From the NCBI GenBank assembly GCA_019233755.1, contig JAFAMD010000001.1, forward strand, positions 33,471 to 97,470: DNA of 64,000 nt. The letters are read 5' to 3'. The notes below the pieces were generated by a model. That model saw only the letters and a list, made by a program, of their open reading frames with translations. It did no database searches and had not been told where the DNA came from. Source of the DNA: Acidobacteriaceae bacterium. GTDB taxonomy: Bacteria > Acidobacteriota > Terriglobia > Bryobacterales > Bryobacteraceae. Made by a program: the position numbers and the translations under genes. The stretch's first letter is position 1. Every line of letters starts with the position of its first letter. This document shows positions 50,363 to 60,000 of the stretch, piece by piece.

Positions 50363-51454
50363 ATGAGCCAGTCTCGTCCGGACGATATAGGTAGCCTCCT
50401 CTCGCAGGTCGACCTCGATCAAAGCCATTACAGGGTTTTCGTTGCCGGGTCGCGCAATAAAACCCAGCCGGAGCCTGAAGCGGTATTGGCAGTCGCTGAC
50501 AAGTCAGCGCCTGAACAGTTCGCTTGCGCCGATAACTTAGACAGCGCCGGCCTCATTTTGCCGGACAAGCCCAGGGTTGCGATCGCGCGTGCGACCGAGC
50601 CTGCTGTCCGCATCGACCGCGGGCGGAATCGCGATTGGACAGGTCTCGATTTCTTTCTGAAGGGTCCCCGCAGACACGCGTTCAATGGCCCGGAGGCCGC
50701 CCTCCAGCATCGGCTCCCTGTCCCGGCTATCTCGCTGCTCTCCTTGTCAGGCGGTGTCGGCGTCACCTCTATCGTTGCTGCACTGGCACGTGTCATGGCC
50801 CTGGACGGCGAGCGTCCTCTGCTGCTCGATACCACCAGGTCCGGCTTGCTGCCTTTCTTTTTCGGCGCCCGCGGAATGCGGCCGCAGATTTCTACTTTTG
50901 TCGCCCCCGAAGGGCGCGGAGCCGCCGTTCACATCGCCTCCCACGAAGACGCTGTAGCGCCCGAACCCGCCGATGCCTGGATCTGGCGCGCCATCGCGGC
51001 AGTGGGGTCCGACACCGATCTTGTAATCGCTGACATCCCCGCGCAAAGTGCGGGTGAAGACCTAAAGGCTTTCGTCAGACAGACGATCCCGATTGTGGTG
51101 CTTGTTCCGGATGTCCGCTGCCTGGTCGGCCTGCAAAGTATCGAGACGCTGTTGAATGGACAGGAGACGAACGTCGGCAAAGGCCTGCTGCCGCACTTGT
51201 TGTTGAACGCTTTCGAAAGCTCAAACCCTCTCCACCTCGAGATTCAAGACCGAATTGCAACGCGATTCAAAGATCGTCTCATTCCAGTCACCATCCGGCG
51301 CGATCCTCACGTTTCCGATGCGCTCGCCCATGGGTTGACCGTTCTTGACCATGCACCGGGATCGCCGGTTACGGAAGATCTGTTTCGGTTTGCAGAATGG
51401 CTGCGGGCGCTTTTCCTCACCGAACCGGCCGTACAGCCTCGCCGGATCCGATAA
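50363..51454 (+). CDS. bcsQ: BcsQ-like MinD/ParA-family cellulose biosynthesis protein
   Basis: A 363-aa protein. Residues 1-30 (DDIGSLLSQVDLDQSHYRVF) resemble the short BcsR/BcsP-type N-terminal motif, followed by a disordered linker and a MinD-like NTPase domain (about 118-350): LLSLSGGVGVTSIVAALARVMA, DLVIADIPAQ and VLVPDVRCLVGLQS. E. coli BcsQ already deviates from the Walker A lysine (GGVGTTT); here the loop is GGVGVTS, so ATP binding needs testing. BcsQ/BcsR position the cellulose synthase at the pole and stabilise BcsA. The stop is 2 nt before the bcsAB start. Confidence 0.85.
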   Translation: MSQSRPDDIGSLLSQVDLDQSHYRVFVAGSRNKTQPEPEAVLAVADKSAPEQFACADNLDSAGLILPDKPRVAIARATEPAVRIDRGRNRDWTGLDFFLKGPRRHAFNGPEAALQHRLPVPAISLLSLSGGVGVTSIVAALARVMALDGERPLLLDTTRSGLLPFFFGARGMRPQISTFVAPEGRGAAVHIASHEDAVAPEPADAWIWRAIAAVGSDTDLVIADIPAQSAGEDLKAFVRQTIPIVVLVPDVRCLVGLQSIETLLNGQETNVGKGLLPHLLLNAFESSNPLHLEIQDRIATRFKDRLIPVTIRRDPHVSDALAHGLTVLDHAPGSPVTEDLFRFAEWLRALFLTEPAVQPRRIR

Positions 51455-51456
51455 CC

Positions 51457-54400
51457 GTGACTACACATCTGAAGACGGGGAAACCGTCGCGCCCGATGCT
51501 CTTTGCACGCATACTGTTTGCCTTTGCGGCCGCGACCGTCCTTTATTTCCTCGCGGGCATCGAGCTCGAATGGCGCGAGCAGGCGATATTCGGAGCGGTC
51601 CTTCTCTTACTCGCTATCATCATTCACCGCGCCTCGCAGGCGCGCTACGTCACGCTTCTGCTGTCGTGCCTGTCGATGTTCTCGACGGTCCGCTACGCGC
51701 ATTACCGGTTCTCGTCTACTTGTACCTATCTGGCATACAACTGGGCAGAGGCGCGCCCGCTCGACCTCGTGTTCGTGTTTATTTTGTTGAGCGCCGAGCT
51801 CTATGCCTTTGTCGTGCTGTTCCTTGGCTTCTTTGAGACTGCCCGGCCGTTGCACCGCCGGCCTGAGCCATTGACCGGTGATCCGGCGGCCTGGCCGGAT
51901 GTCGATGTCTATATTCCGACCTATAACGAGCCGTTGGACGTGGTCCGTGCGACCGTGCTGGCAGCCTTGAATATCGACTGGCCGCCCGAGCGCTTCCACG
52001 TCTACATCCTTGACGACGGCCGCCGGCCCGAGTTCCGCGAGTTCGCCGAACGCTGCGGCGCCGGATACATCATTCGTCCGGATAACAAGCAGGCCAAGGC
52101 CGGCAACATCAACCACGCTCTCAAGAAGACAGCCGGAGAGTTCATCGCAATTTTCGATTGCGACCACGTGCCCACCCGCTCCTTTCTGCAGATGACGATG
52201 GGCTGGTTCCTGAAGGACCCGCAGCTCGGCATGCTGCAGACCCCGCATCATTTCTACTCTCCCGATCCATTCGAACGGAACCTGAATACCTTCCGGGCAA
52301 TTCCGAACGAAGGGGAGCTGTTCTACGGCATCATTCAGGATGGCGCCGATTTTTGGAATGCAACGTTCTTCTGTGGTTCTTGTGCCGTGCTTCGCCGCAG
52401 CGCGCTCGAACAGATCGGCGGCGTAGCTGTCGAAACTGTCACGGAAGACGCCCATACCTCCCTCCGTATGCAGCGGCTGGGCTGGAACACGGCGTACATT
52501 CGTTTCCCGCAAGCGGGAGGCCTCGCCACCGGTAGCCTCGCCGCGCATATCGGCCAGCGCATCCGCTGGGCTCGCGGCATGGTTCAGATCCTTCGGATCG
52601 ACAATCCACTGTTGGGGAAGGGCCTGAAGCCGGGCCAGCGCCTCTGCTACCTGAACAGCATGATGCACTACCTCTATGCTGTGCCGCGCCTGGTATTCCT
52701 TACCTCGCCGCTTGCCTACTTGCTCTTCGGCTTCTCCAACATTTACGGCTATGGGCGTGCCGTTCTTGCGTATGCGATACCTCACCTCGGATTCGCTATC
52801 CTGACGAACTCGCGCATCCAGGGCAAGCATCGCTTTTCGTTCTGGAACGAGATCTACGAGACCGTTCTGGCCCCATATATCCTGCTGCCGACCACCGTTG
52901 CACTGATCAGCCCGCGGCATGGCAAATTCAACGTGACCTCGAAGGGCGATATGGTCGACGCGTATTTCGACTGGCGGCTTGCATGGCCGTACCTGGCCCT
53001 GCTTGTGCCGAACATGATCGCCGTCGTTCTGGCCATCGTTCGCATGACGGGCGAGTCCGTCAATCGGGAGACGCTGCTCATTAACGCCATCTGGTCGGTG
53101 TTGAACGTCATTATCTTGGGTGCGGCGACTGCGGTCGCGCGAGAATCCACCCAGCGGCGCGCGAATGTCCGTATCTCCGCAGCCTTGCCTGTGGTTCTTG
53201 AGACCGCCGGTGGACGCAGGTTTGAAACGCAAACAATCGACATATCTCGCGGAGGCGTGAGCGTCCGGCCGCCGCTGGGCTTTGAGCCGTTGTTCGCTGA
53301 AGGTCTTGTCGCCCTATTCCCGTCGCAAGACGCCGAGCATCGGTTTCCCGTTCACTTGGTTGACGTGGAGCGGAATAGAGTGCGATTCAATTTCACCCTT
53401 CTCCGCATGGAAGAGGAAGAGCGCCTTGTCCGCGTCATCTTCGGTCGCGCCGATTCCTGGCTCAACTGGCGGACGACCCATAGGGTCGACAGGCCTCTTC
53501 TTAGCTTCCTGTTCATCATCGGGGTCGCGCTGCAGGGAATATCGGCCATTCCTCTGGCCCTCGTTGATCTGTTGCGCCGATCATCGCACTCCCAGCCCGT
53601 ACCCGAGAAGAGCCCGCTTAGGAACGCCGCTCTGCCCGGTTTCGCCGTTGCCTTCCTCCTGTTCTCGCTGGGACTCTCTGCAGCCCTGCCTGCCCGGGCT
53701 GCCGCTTCGCCTTCCTCTTTCTCGCCATTGCCAGGGGAATTCAACGACACCTACGATCTGCCGTCGCTCGGGCAGAAACGGGCGGTTCTGCTGCGCGGCG
53801 CTGAGGCTCGCGCGAACCTCACCTTCCGGGTCCCTATTACTAAGGTTGTCACGCAAGCCACCCTGCTGTTGAATTACCGCGTCTCGGCGGCGATGGCTTC
53901 CCGGGTCAGCGTGATTGACCTGAGCATCAACGGTGCTTCGGTCGGGACTTTGCCCATCGCGCAATCGCCCGAGCCCGAGCAATTGATCTCCGCGCCGGTG
54001 GATCTTCCCGCGGATCTCCTGGCCAGCGACAACACACTCACCTTTCAGATGCAGGCGCGCTGCGCGCCCGGATGTAATGGCCAGACAGCGGCCGATCTCT
54101 GGCTCCGCATCGAGCGTTCCACGCGGGTGCATCTGTCGGGAAGCCTGCTGCCCTTGGCCAATGACCTTCGGTTGCTGCCCGTACCGTTCTTCGATGGAAC
54201 CAGTTCGCTGACTGCGGTGGTTCCCATTGCGCTGCCCGAGCAGCCGGACGTGCCGGCTGTCGAGGCCGCCGGAGTGGTCGCCTCGTGGCTGGGTATTCTC
54301 GCCGATTACCGCGGCGTCCATTTCCCCGTCACGTTGGGAAGCATACCAACCGGCAATGCGATCGTCCTCGCGCCGCACAGCTCAGCGCTGCTCTCCGGAT

Positions 54401-55845
54401 TGGGTCTCGATGGCCTTACCGGTCCTGCCCTGGCCGTTCGTACCAACCCGGCAGACCCCAATGGCAAGTTGCTGATTGTTGTCGGAGACGACGGCACGCA
54501 AATCCTCTCGGCCGCCCGTGCGCTTGCGCTCGGCCGCTATTCTCACTCCGGCGATTACGCGGAACTGGCTGGCTTTCGCCTTCCCCCGCCGCGTCGGGCC
54601 TACGATGCCCCGCGTTGGCTGAGTACCTATCGCACCATTCCGCTGGGCCAGTCGAGAAGCGCAGAACAACTGCGGGTCTATGGCGACGGTACGGTCGAAC
54701 TGTATTTCCGTCTGCCCCCGGACCTTTATTTTGGTTCCAACCCATTCGTTCCGTTGCGGCTCGCCTCCCGCATCGGCAACTGGCCCCCCGGCGCGAAAGC
54801 CGTGATGCGAATCAAGCTGAATGGAGTCTTCATCACCTCTCGCATCATCTCGCCCGCAAGTGCTTCCGCCAGATACCTGGAATCGATCGGGCTCCCGACC
54901 TCCGCCTTGGCGCCGAACAACACATTAAGCATCGAGTTCGCGCGCGAGCAAGGCTCGATGGCACAAGCCGATGGCTATCCGGAGGAAGCGGTCCTGCCGG
55001 AATCGGCTGTCGACCTCACCGGCTTGACGCATTTCGTCGAAATGCCCCGGCTGGACTTATTTGCCAACGCCGGCTTTCCCTTCACGCGCAAAGCGGATCT
55101 CGACGATACCGCGGTTGTCCTTCCGCGCAAACCGACAGCCGAGCAGCTCTCCTTTTATCTTGCCGTGCTCGGATTTTTCGGGGCGCACACTGGATATCCG
55201 GCTACTCGATTCAGCGTTGTCCACCCCGACGAACTCGCCTCCAGCGCCGGCAATGCAGCCGACGGCAATGTGGCGAACAAAGATCTGGTCGTCCTTGGAG
55301 CCGATGCGGCGGCTGAGGCGTTCGCTTCACGGCGCCCCTCTCAGGCGCTGGCCCAACTCGAAAACGGCCGGGTCCTCTTCGCTGTACCGGGGGATCCCTT
55401 GCTCGCGCGCCTCCCGTTCTGGCGGCCGGCTCGCAACAGCGAATTGATGAACGAACTCCTGGCGGCCGACCCTGCCCCGGACGGCTTCATCGAACAATTT
55501 GCGTCGCCCCTACACTCAGGCCGGACTGCCGTCGTGCTGGGTATCGCGGACGCGGCAGCCTTGGATTCATTTGAAACCGTTCTGGCGGGTGGTGACGGGA
55601 TCGAGCAGATCCAGGGCAGCCTCAGCCTGCTTCAGGGTAACCGGTTCCATTCCTTTAACCTTACGCCGCGCGCGTATACACTGGGCGACTTGCCGTACTA
55701 TGCTCATCTGCAATTTTGGCTCGGACGCCACTATCTGCTGATCCCCTTGATTCTCCTGCTCTGCGTACTCCCGTTTTCTGTGCGCCTGAGCGCGTGGCTG
55801 GAGGAGCGGGCTAGACTTCGGCTCGAGTGTGGGATGGAATCATGA
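51457..55845 (+). CDS. bcsAB: Cellulose synthase BcsA-BcsB fusion
   Basis: A 1462-aa inner-membrane enzyme polymerising UDP-glucose to beta-1,4-glucan. The BcsA half has transmembrane helices and a GT2 domain with LDDGRRPEF (Asp186), FDCDHVPT, TEDAHTS (329-335) and QRIRW (367-371). A PilZ domain follows (about 565-660) with RRANVR and DISRGGVSV, so c-di-GMP should activate it. After a hydrophobic segment (about 728-750) comes the periplasmic BcsB part with carbohydrate-binding-like beta domains and a C-terminal anchor helix (LLIPLILLLCVLPF). BcsA and BcsB are usually separate; fusion is known from Komagataeibacter AcsAB. GTG 51457 is preferred over the start inside bcsQ. Confidence 0.95.
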   Translation: MTTHLKTGKPSRPMLFARILFAFAAATVLYFLAGIELEWREQAIFGAVLLLLAIIIHRASQARYVTLLLSCLSMFSTVRYAHYRFSSTCTYLAYNWAEARPLDLVFVFILLSAELYAFVVLFLGFFETARPLHRRPEPLTGDPAAWPDVDVYIPTYNEPLDVVRATVLAALNIDWPPERFHVYILDDGRRPEFREFAERCGAGYIIRPDNKQAKAGNINHALKKTAGEFIAIFDCDHVPTRSFLQMTMGWFLKDPQLGMLQTPHHFYSPDPFERNLNTFRAIPNEGELFYGIIQDGADFWNATFFCGSCAVLRRSALEQIGGVAVETVTEDAHTSLRMQRLGWNTAYIRFPQAGGLATGSLAAHIGQRIRWARGMVQILRIDNPLLGKGLKPGQRLCYLNSMMHYLYAVPRLVFLTSPLAYLLFGFSNIYGYGRAVLAYAIPHLGFAILTNSRIQGKHRFSFWNEIYETVLAPYILLPTTVALISPRHGKFNVTSKGDMVDAYFDWRLAWPYLALLVPNMIAVVLAIVRMTGESVNRETLLINAIWSVLNVIILGAATAVARESTQRRANVRISAALPVVLETAGGRRFETQTIDISRGGVSVRPPLGFEPLFAEGLVALFPSQDAEHRFPVHLVDVERNRVRFNFTLLRMEEEERLVRVIFGRADSWLNWRTTHRVDRPLLSFLFIIGVALQGISAIPLALVDLLRRSSHSQPVPEKSPLRNAALPGFAVAFLLFSLGLSAALPARAAASPSSFSPLPGEFNDTYDLPSLGQKRAVLLRGAEARANLTFRVPITKVVTQATLLLNYRVSAAMASRVSVIDLSINGASVGTLPIAQSPEPEQLISAPVDLPADLLASDNTLTFQMQARCAPGCNGQTAADLWLRIERSTRVHLSGSLLPLANDLRLLPVPFFDGTSSLTAVVPIALPEQPDVPAVEAAGVVASWLGILADYRGVHFPVTLGSIPTGNAIVLAPHSSALLSGLGLDGLTGPALAVRTNPADPNGKLLIVVGDDGTQILSAARALALGRYSHSGDYAELAGFRLPPPRRAYDAPRWLSTYRTIPLGQSRSAEQLRVYGDGTVELYFRLPPDLYFGSNPFVPLRLASRIGNWPPGAKAVMRIKLNGVFITSRIISPASASARYLESIGLPTSALAPNNTLSIEFAREQGSMAQADGYPEEAVLPESAVDLTGLTHFVEMPRLDLFANAGFPFTRKADLDDTAVVLPRKPTAEQLSFYLAVLGFFGAHTGYPATRFSVVHPDELASSAGNAADGNVANKDLVVLGADAAAEAFASRRPSQALAQLENGRVLFAVPGDPLLARLPFWRPARNSELMNELLAADPAPDGFIEQFASPLHSGRTAVVLGIADAAALDSFETVLAGGDGIEQIQGSLSLLQGNRFHSFNLTPRAYTLGDLPYYAHLQFWLGRHYLLIPLILLLCVLPFSVRLSAWLEERARLRLECGMES

Positions 55846-57014
55846 CGAGAAGGTCGCTAGGCGGGGTTGCGCTCGCCGGTGCTGCGTCTTATCTTCTGGC
55901 CCCGTCCTTCGTTTCCGCCTCTTCTCTGAAAAGGTGCAGTGCCCATTTACTGACCGCGTCATGGCCGTTGTGGGAAGCTTACACCTCACGCTTCCTCGAT
56001 TCGGGCGGACGAATTGTCGATCACGACGACCACGACCGCACCACCTCCGAAGGGCAGGCGTATGCGCTGTTCTTTGCCCTGGTAGCCAATGATCGTCAGC
56101 GGTTTGCGCAACTGCTTTCGTGGACGGAACAGAACCTCGCTCATGGAGAACTCGCTTCCCGCCTGCCTGCCTGGTTGTGGGGCAGCCAGGGCGAAACCTG
56201 GGGCGTGCTCGATGAGAATTCCGCCTCCGACGCCGATCTCTGGCTTGCTTACACTTTGCTCGAAGCCGGGCGCTTATGGAAAGAGCCTCGGTACAAAACT
56301 CTCGGCGAGGCTCTGTCCCGCAGCATCGCCGACAACGAGGTGCAGGATCTTCCCGGACTTGGTCCGATGCTGTTGCCCGGACCTTCCGGGTTCGTTACGG
56401 CAGACGGCTTCTATCAATTGAACCCCAGCTATCTGCCCCTCCAGGTATTGCTGGGCCTGTCTAATCACCTGCCGCAATCGCCTTGGAGTCGCATCGCGCA
56501 GTTGACTCCCCGCGTCATTCGAAGCAGTGCGCCGGCTGGTTTCGTGATGGATTGGATCGCCTACCGCCCCGGGGACGGCTTTGCAATCGATCCGGTTCCT
56601 CGAGGAGAGCCGCTTTCCAGCTACGATGCAATCCGGGTCTATCTGTGGGCGGGCATGCTCGCACCCGGCTCTGCGTACCGTGAGCAGCTCCTCGAAGCCT
56701 CCTCCGGCATAGTCCGCTATATGCAGCGGAACAGCGTGCCGCCGGCACAGGTGCAGGCCGACGGCGAAATCAGGAATGCGGAGGGCAATATTGGTTTTTC
56801 GGCGGCCCTGATACCGCTGCTTACCGCACTGCACCAGAACCGCTCCCTCGAAGAGCAAAAGGTGCGGCTTACGCTCGCAAAACATCCCGCAACCGGATTG
56901 TACGGGTCTGAACCGCGCTATTACGACCAGAATCTCGCTCTGTTTGCCGTCGGCTGGCAGGACGGGCGTTTCTGCTTTGACAAACAAGGTTTACTCCAAG
57001 TGAGTTGGAGATGA
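55842..57014 (+). CDS. bcsZ: BcsZ endoglucanase (GH8)
   Basis: A 390-aa periplasmic endo-beta-1,4-glucanase that trims or organises nascent cellulose. An N-terminal TRRSLGGVALAGAASYLLAP looks like a twin-arginine signal. GH8 catalytic positions are visible: Glu in TTSEGQAYALFFAL and Asp in NSASDADLWLAYTLLEAG, followed by NPSYLPLQVL and DWIAYRPGDGF...SSYDAIRVYLWAGM. The ATG at 55842 overlaps the bcsAB stop (ATGA), and the last codons overlap bcsC in the same way. Confidence 0.94.
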   Translation: MTRRSLGGVALAGAASYLLAPSFVSASSLKRCSAHLLTASWPLWEAYTSRFLDSGGRIVDHDDHDRTTSEGQAYALFFALVANDRQRFAQLLSWTEQNLAHGELASRLPAWLWGSQGETWGVLDENSASDADLWLAYTLLEAGRLWKEPRYKTLGEALSRSIADNEVQDLPGLGPMLLPGPSGFVTADGFYQLNPSYLPLQVLLGLSNHLPQSPWSRIAQLTPRVIRSSAPAGFVMDWIAYRPGDGFAIDPVPRGEPLSSYDAIRVYLWAGMLAPGSAYREQLLEASSGIVRYMQRNSVPPAQVQADGEIRNAEGNIGFSAALIPLLTALHQNRSLEEQKVRLTLAKHPATGLYGSEPRYYDQNLALFAVGWQDGRFCFDKQGLLQVSWR

Positions 57015-60000
57015 GTATTCGACGCAGTTTCGGCGCTTGCGCCACGATCTCTGTCGGCATGATTCTTATCGGACTGGCCGTCGTGTCCGGTTCTGCGAGC
57101 CTTCGTGCATCCGAGGCCACCGACATCCTGCTTAACAAAGCGCGCTCGCTCGAAGGCCGTGGGCGCATCGACCTCGCCTCGCAAGCCCTGGAACAGGTGC
57201 TGATGACGGACCCCAACAACCCTGAGGCACTGGCTGGCCTTGCCCGCTATGCCAAGCAGTCCGGCAAAACCAAAGAGGCCGGCCAATACCTGGAGCGGCT
57301 TCGCAAAGTCGATCCCGACAATGCGGCCATCACTCAGATTGACGAGATGAGCTCGCTCGCGCAAATGCGCCCCCGGCTGGACGAAGCGCAGCGCCTCGTG
57401 GCAAAGCACGATTTCGAAGGCGCAATGCGCATCTATCGCCAGGTGTTCGGGAGTCACCCTCCCGCGGGCGGATGGGCATTGGCCTATTACGAAACCTTGG
57501 CCGCGACGCCGGGCGGCTGGCAGGACGCTGTCGCCGGCTTAGAGGCACTGGTCAACAAGTACCCTGAGTCCCAGGATTACCGGCTCGCCTTAGGCCGTCT
57601 GTGGACCTATCGGCAAAGCACGCGAACCAAAGGGCTCGAACTGCTCGCCTCGATCAAGAATGACTCGGGACTCGTCAGCAAGGCCCGCACCGCGTGGCGG
57701 CAGGCGCTGGTATGGGATACAGGTAGCGCGGAATCGCTGCCTTCTCTGCGCGAATACTTGTCCCGTTATCCCGAGACCGAACTGACCGAGATTCTGGAGC
57801 GCGCCTCGAAAACGCCAACTCCGGCTCCGTCTTCCGACGCCCGGCCTTCCCAGGAAGTCCATGTTCCTGCCGGAAGCGTCGAAGAAGGCGCCGGCTATCG
57901 GGCATTGAAAGCAGGTCGCCTGGACGAGGCGGAAAAGGAGTTTTCCGCTGCCATCCGGATTGCGCCCAACGACCCCAAGGCTCTTTCGGGGCTGGGATTC
58001 GTGCGCATGAAGCAGCAGGACTTTGCTGCCGCAAGCCCGCTCTTCGAGAAGGCATTGTCGGCCGATCCGAGGAACCAGAGCATTTCCGAAGCCTTGCAAT
58101 CCGCACGCTTCTGGAAGCAGATGAAGGACGGTACCACGAGTCTCGACCGCAACCAGCTCGATGATGCGGTCAGCAATTTCAAAGCAGCGCTCTCGATGCG
58201 GCCCCAAAGTTCGGATGCGCTTCGGGGGCTGGCTGGTACTTATATGAAGCGCGGCGAGCCCGCGCTGGCTGCTCCTTTTTATGAACGGCTCGTGCAAGCG
58301 GAACCGCAAAACAGCGACAATTGGTCTGGGCTGATCAGTGCGGAAGACGCATCCGGGCACGCTTCCGACGCGGTACGCGAGTTTCAGGCGGCTCCGAAAC
58401 AGGTGGCCGGCAAGCTGGCAACGGACCAGGCGTTCCTGGCTGAACTGGCATTAGCCGAAGCGGATGCCGGCAACGCGAGCGAAGCCCGGCGTCTGTTCCA
58501 GAAAGCGGAGCAGGCAGCCGGAGGGACCGAGATGTCGGTCGGAACACAACTGCGATTTGCCGGCCTGTTCCTTCGCAGTGGACGATTTTTGCAAGCCGCC
58601 GACGCGTTCGAACGAATCTCGAACGCTCATCCGACCAATATCGACGCGTGGGCAGGGCTAATCAATGCGCTCGTGCAGGTTCCTGACGCGATGCGCGCGT
58701 TCTCGGATCTGCAGCGAATGCCGAAAGACATCTACAACGTTGCAGTGTCCGATTCCGGCTTTCTGAGCGCTGTAGCCTCATTGCATGTCCTCATGCACCG
58801 CTACGATCTGGCTCAAGCGTTCCTTGAAAAAGCAATTTCCATCGATACTGCCGGCGGCGCAGCCACGGTGGCTTCGAGGGAGTTGCAGCTTGCGGATGTT
58901 CTGACCCGCGCTTCGAAGGTGAATGAGGCAGAAAAGATATTACGGCAAATTGTTGATGAGCACCCCGACACGGCAAATGCCTGGATGGCGCTCATCTCGC
59001 TGCTGCACGCCGCGAAAAGGGACGACGCAGCTCTTGCCGAGGTACAGCGTATGCCGCCGGCCGTCGCGGCTGGGCTCGATCAAAATGGCGGGTTTATCGC
59101 CGTTCAATCCGGTGTCTACAGCAGCACGGGGAGGGCCGGCGAGGCTCTGGCATTGGTTCGAAGCACCATGACCCGGCTCGAGACTGACCGGCAGCCGATT
59201 CCCGCCGATCTTCAGATCCAGCTTGCATGGCTGCTGCTCAGCCAGAACGGCAGCGAGCGGGAGCTGTATGCGGTGCTGGTTCGAGACAGCAGCCGCACCG
59301 ACCTGACCGCCGCACAAAGGGACGAGATCAACCAGATCTGGTCCGTCTGGTGCCAGCGCCGCGCGCAGGCCGCGATCCGTTCCGGAGATCTGCCGCGAGC
59401 TATCGGCATTCTTCAGTCCGCGCTTCGGCTGTTGCCGGCGGACGTTCGAATCCAGGCAGATCTAGCGGGGGCGCTGTTGCGCAACGGCCAATTCCGCCAA
59501 GCGTATGACATCTACCACGATTGGGATCTTCGTGGCGGCAATCCCGATGACTTCAGCGGAGCGATCGGCGCGGCGATGACTTTGCACGAGGACGACTATG
59601 CCACTCGCTGGATGCGCCGCGCTCTGCAGAAATACCCCCGCGATTCCAAACTGCTGACCCTCGCTGGCAAGCTCTGCATTCAGCGCGGGGATTACAAGCG
59701 GGCGAGCGCTTATTTCAAGGCGGCGAAATTGAGCCTGCCTGCTGAAGAACTGCCTTACGGGCTGCTGGACCCTGCCGCAGATCAAGCCACACCGGCTGCC
59801 GCCACGCGCCAGCCGACGGATGAGCAACGCGCTCTCGGCGCTCTCTTGCTGGATGACGCTTCCGGCTCAGAGGCAGCCGGCTCTATCGGCGTGCCGCCCG
59901 CGGCTGCAGAATACGATATCGTTCGGGCCGCGCCCGCAGCGGGTGCCGGTGCCGAACCCCCAATTACGCAAGTCAGCCAGAAAGCCTCCGCAGTGCTCGG

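Noticed and set aside
51607..53232. 541-codon open frame antisense to the cellulose synthase gene
   Set aside because: It lies wholly opposite the conserved BcsA coding sequence, has GC-biased antisense composition and no motif; the sense frame has full GT2 and PilZ signatures.
54285..55316. 343-codon plus-strand frame inside the BcsB part
   Set aside because: Arg/Pro-rich translation typical of an out-of-frame shadow; the BcsAB frame continues uninterrupted through it.
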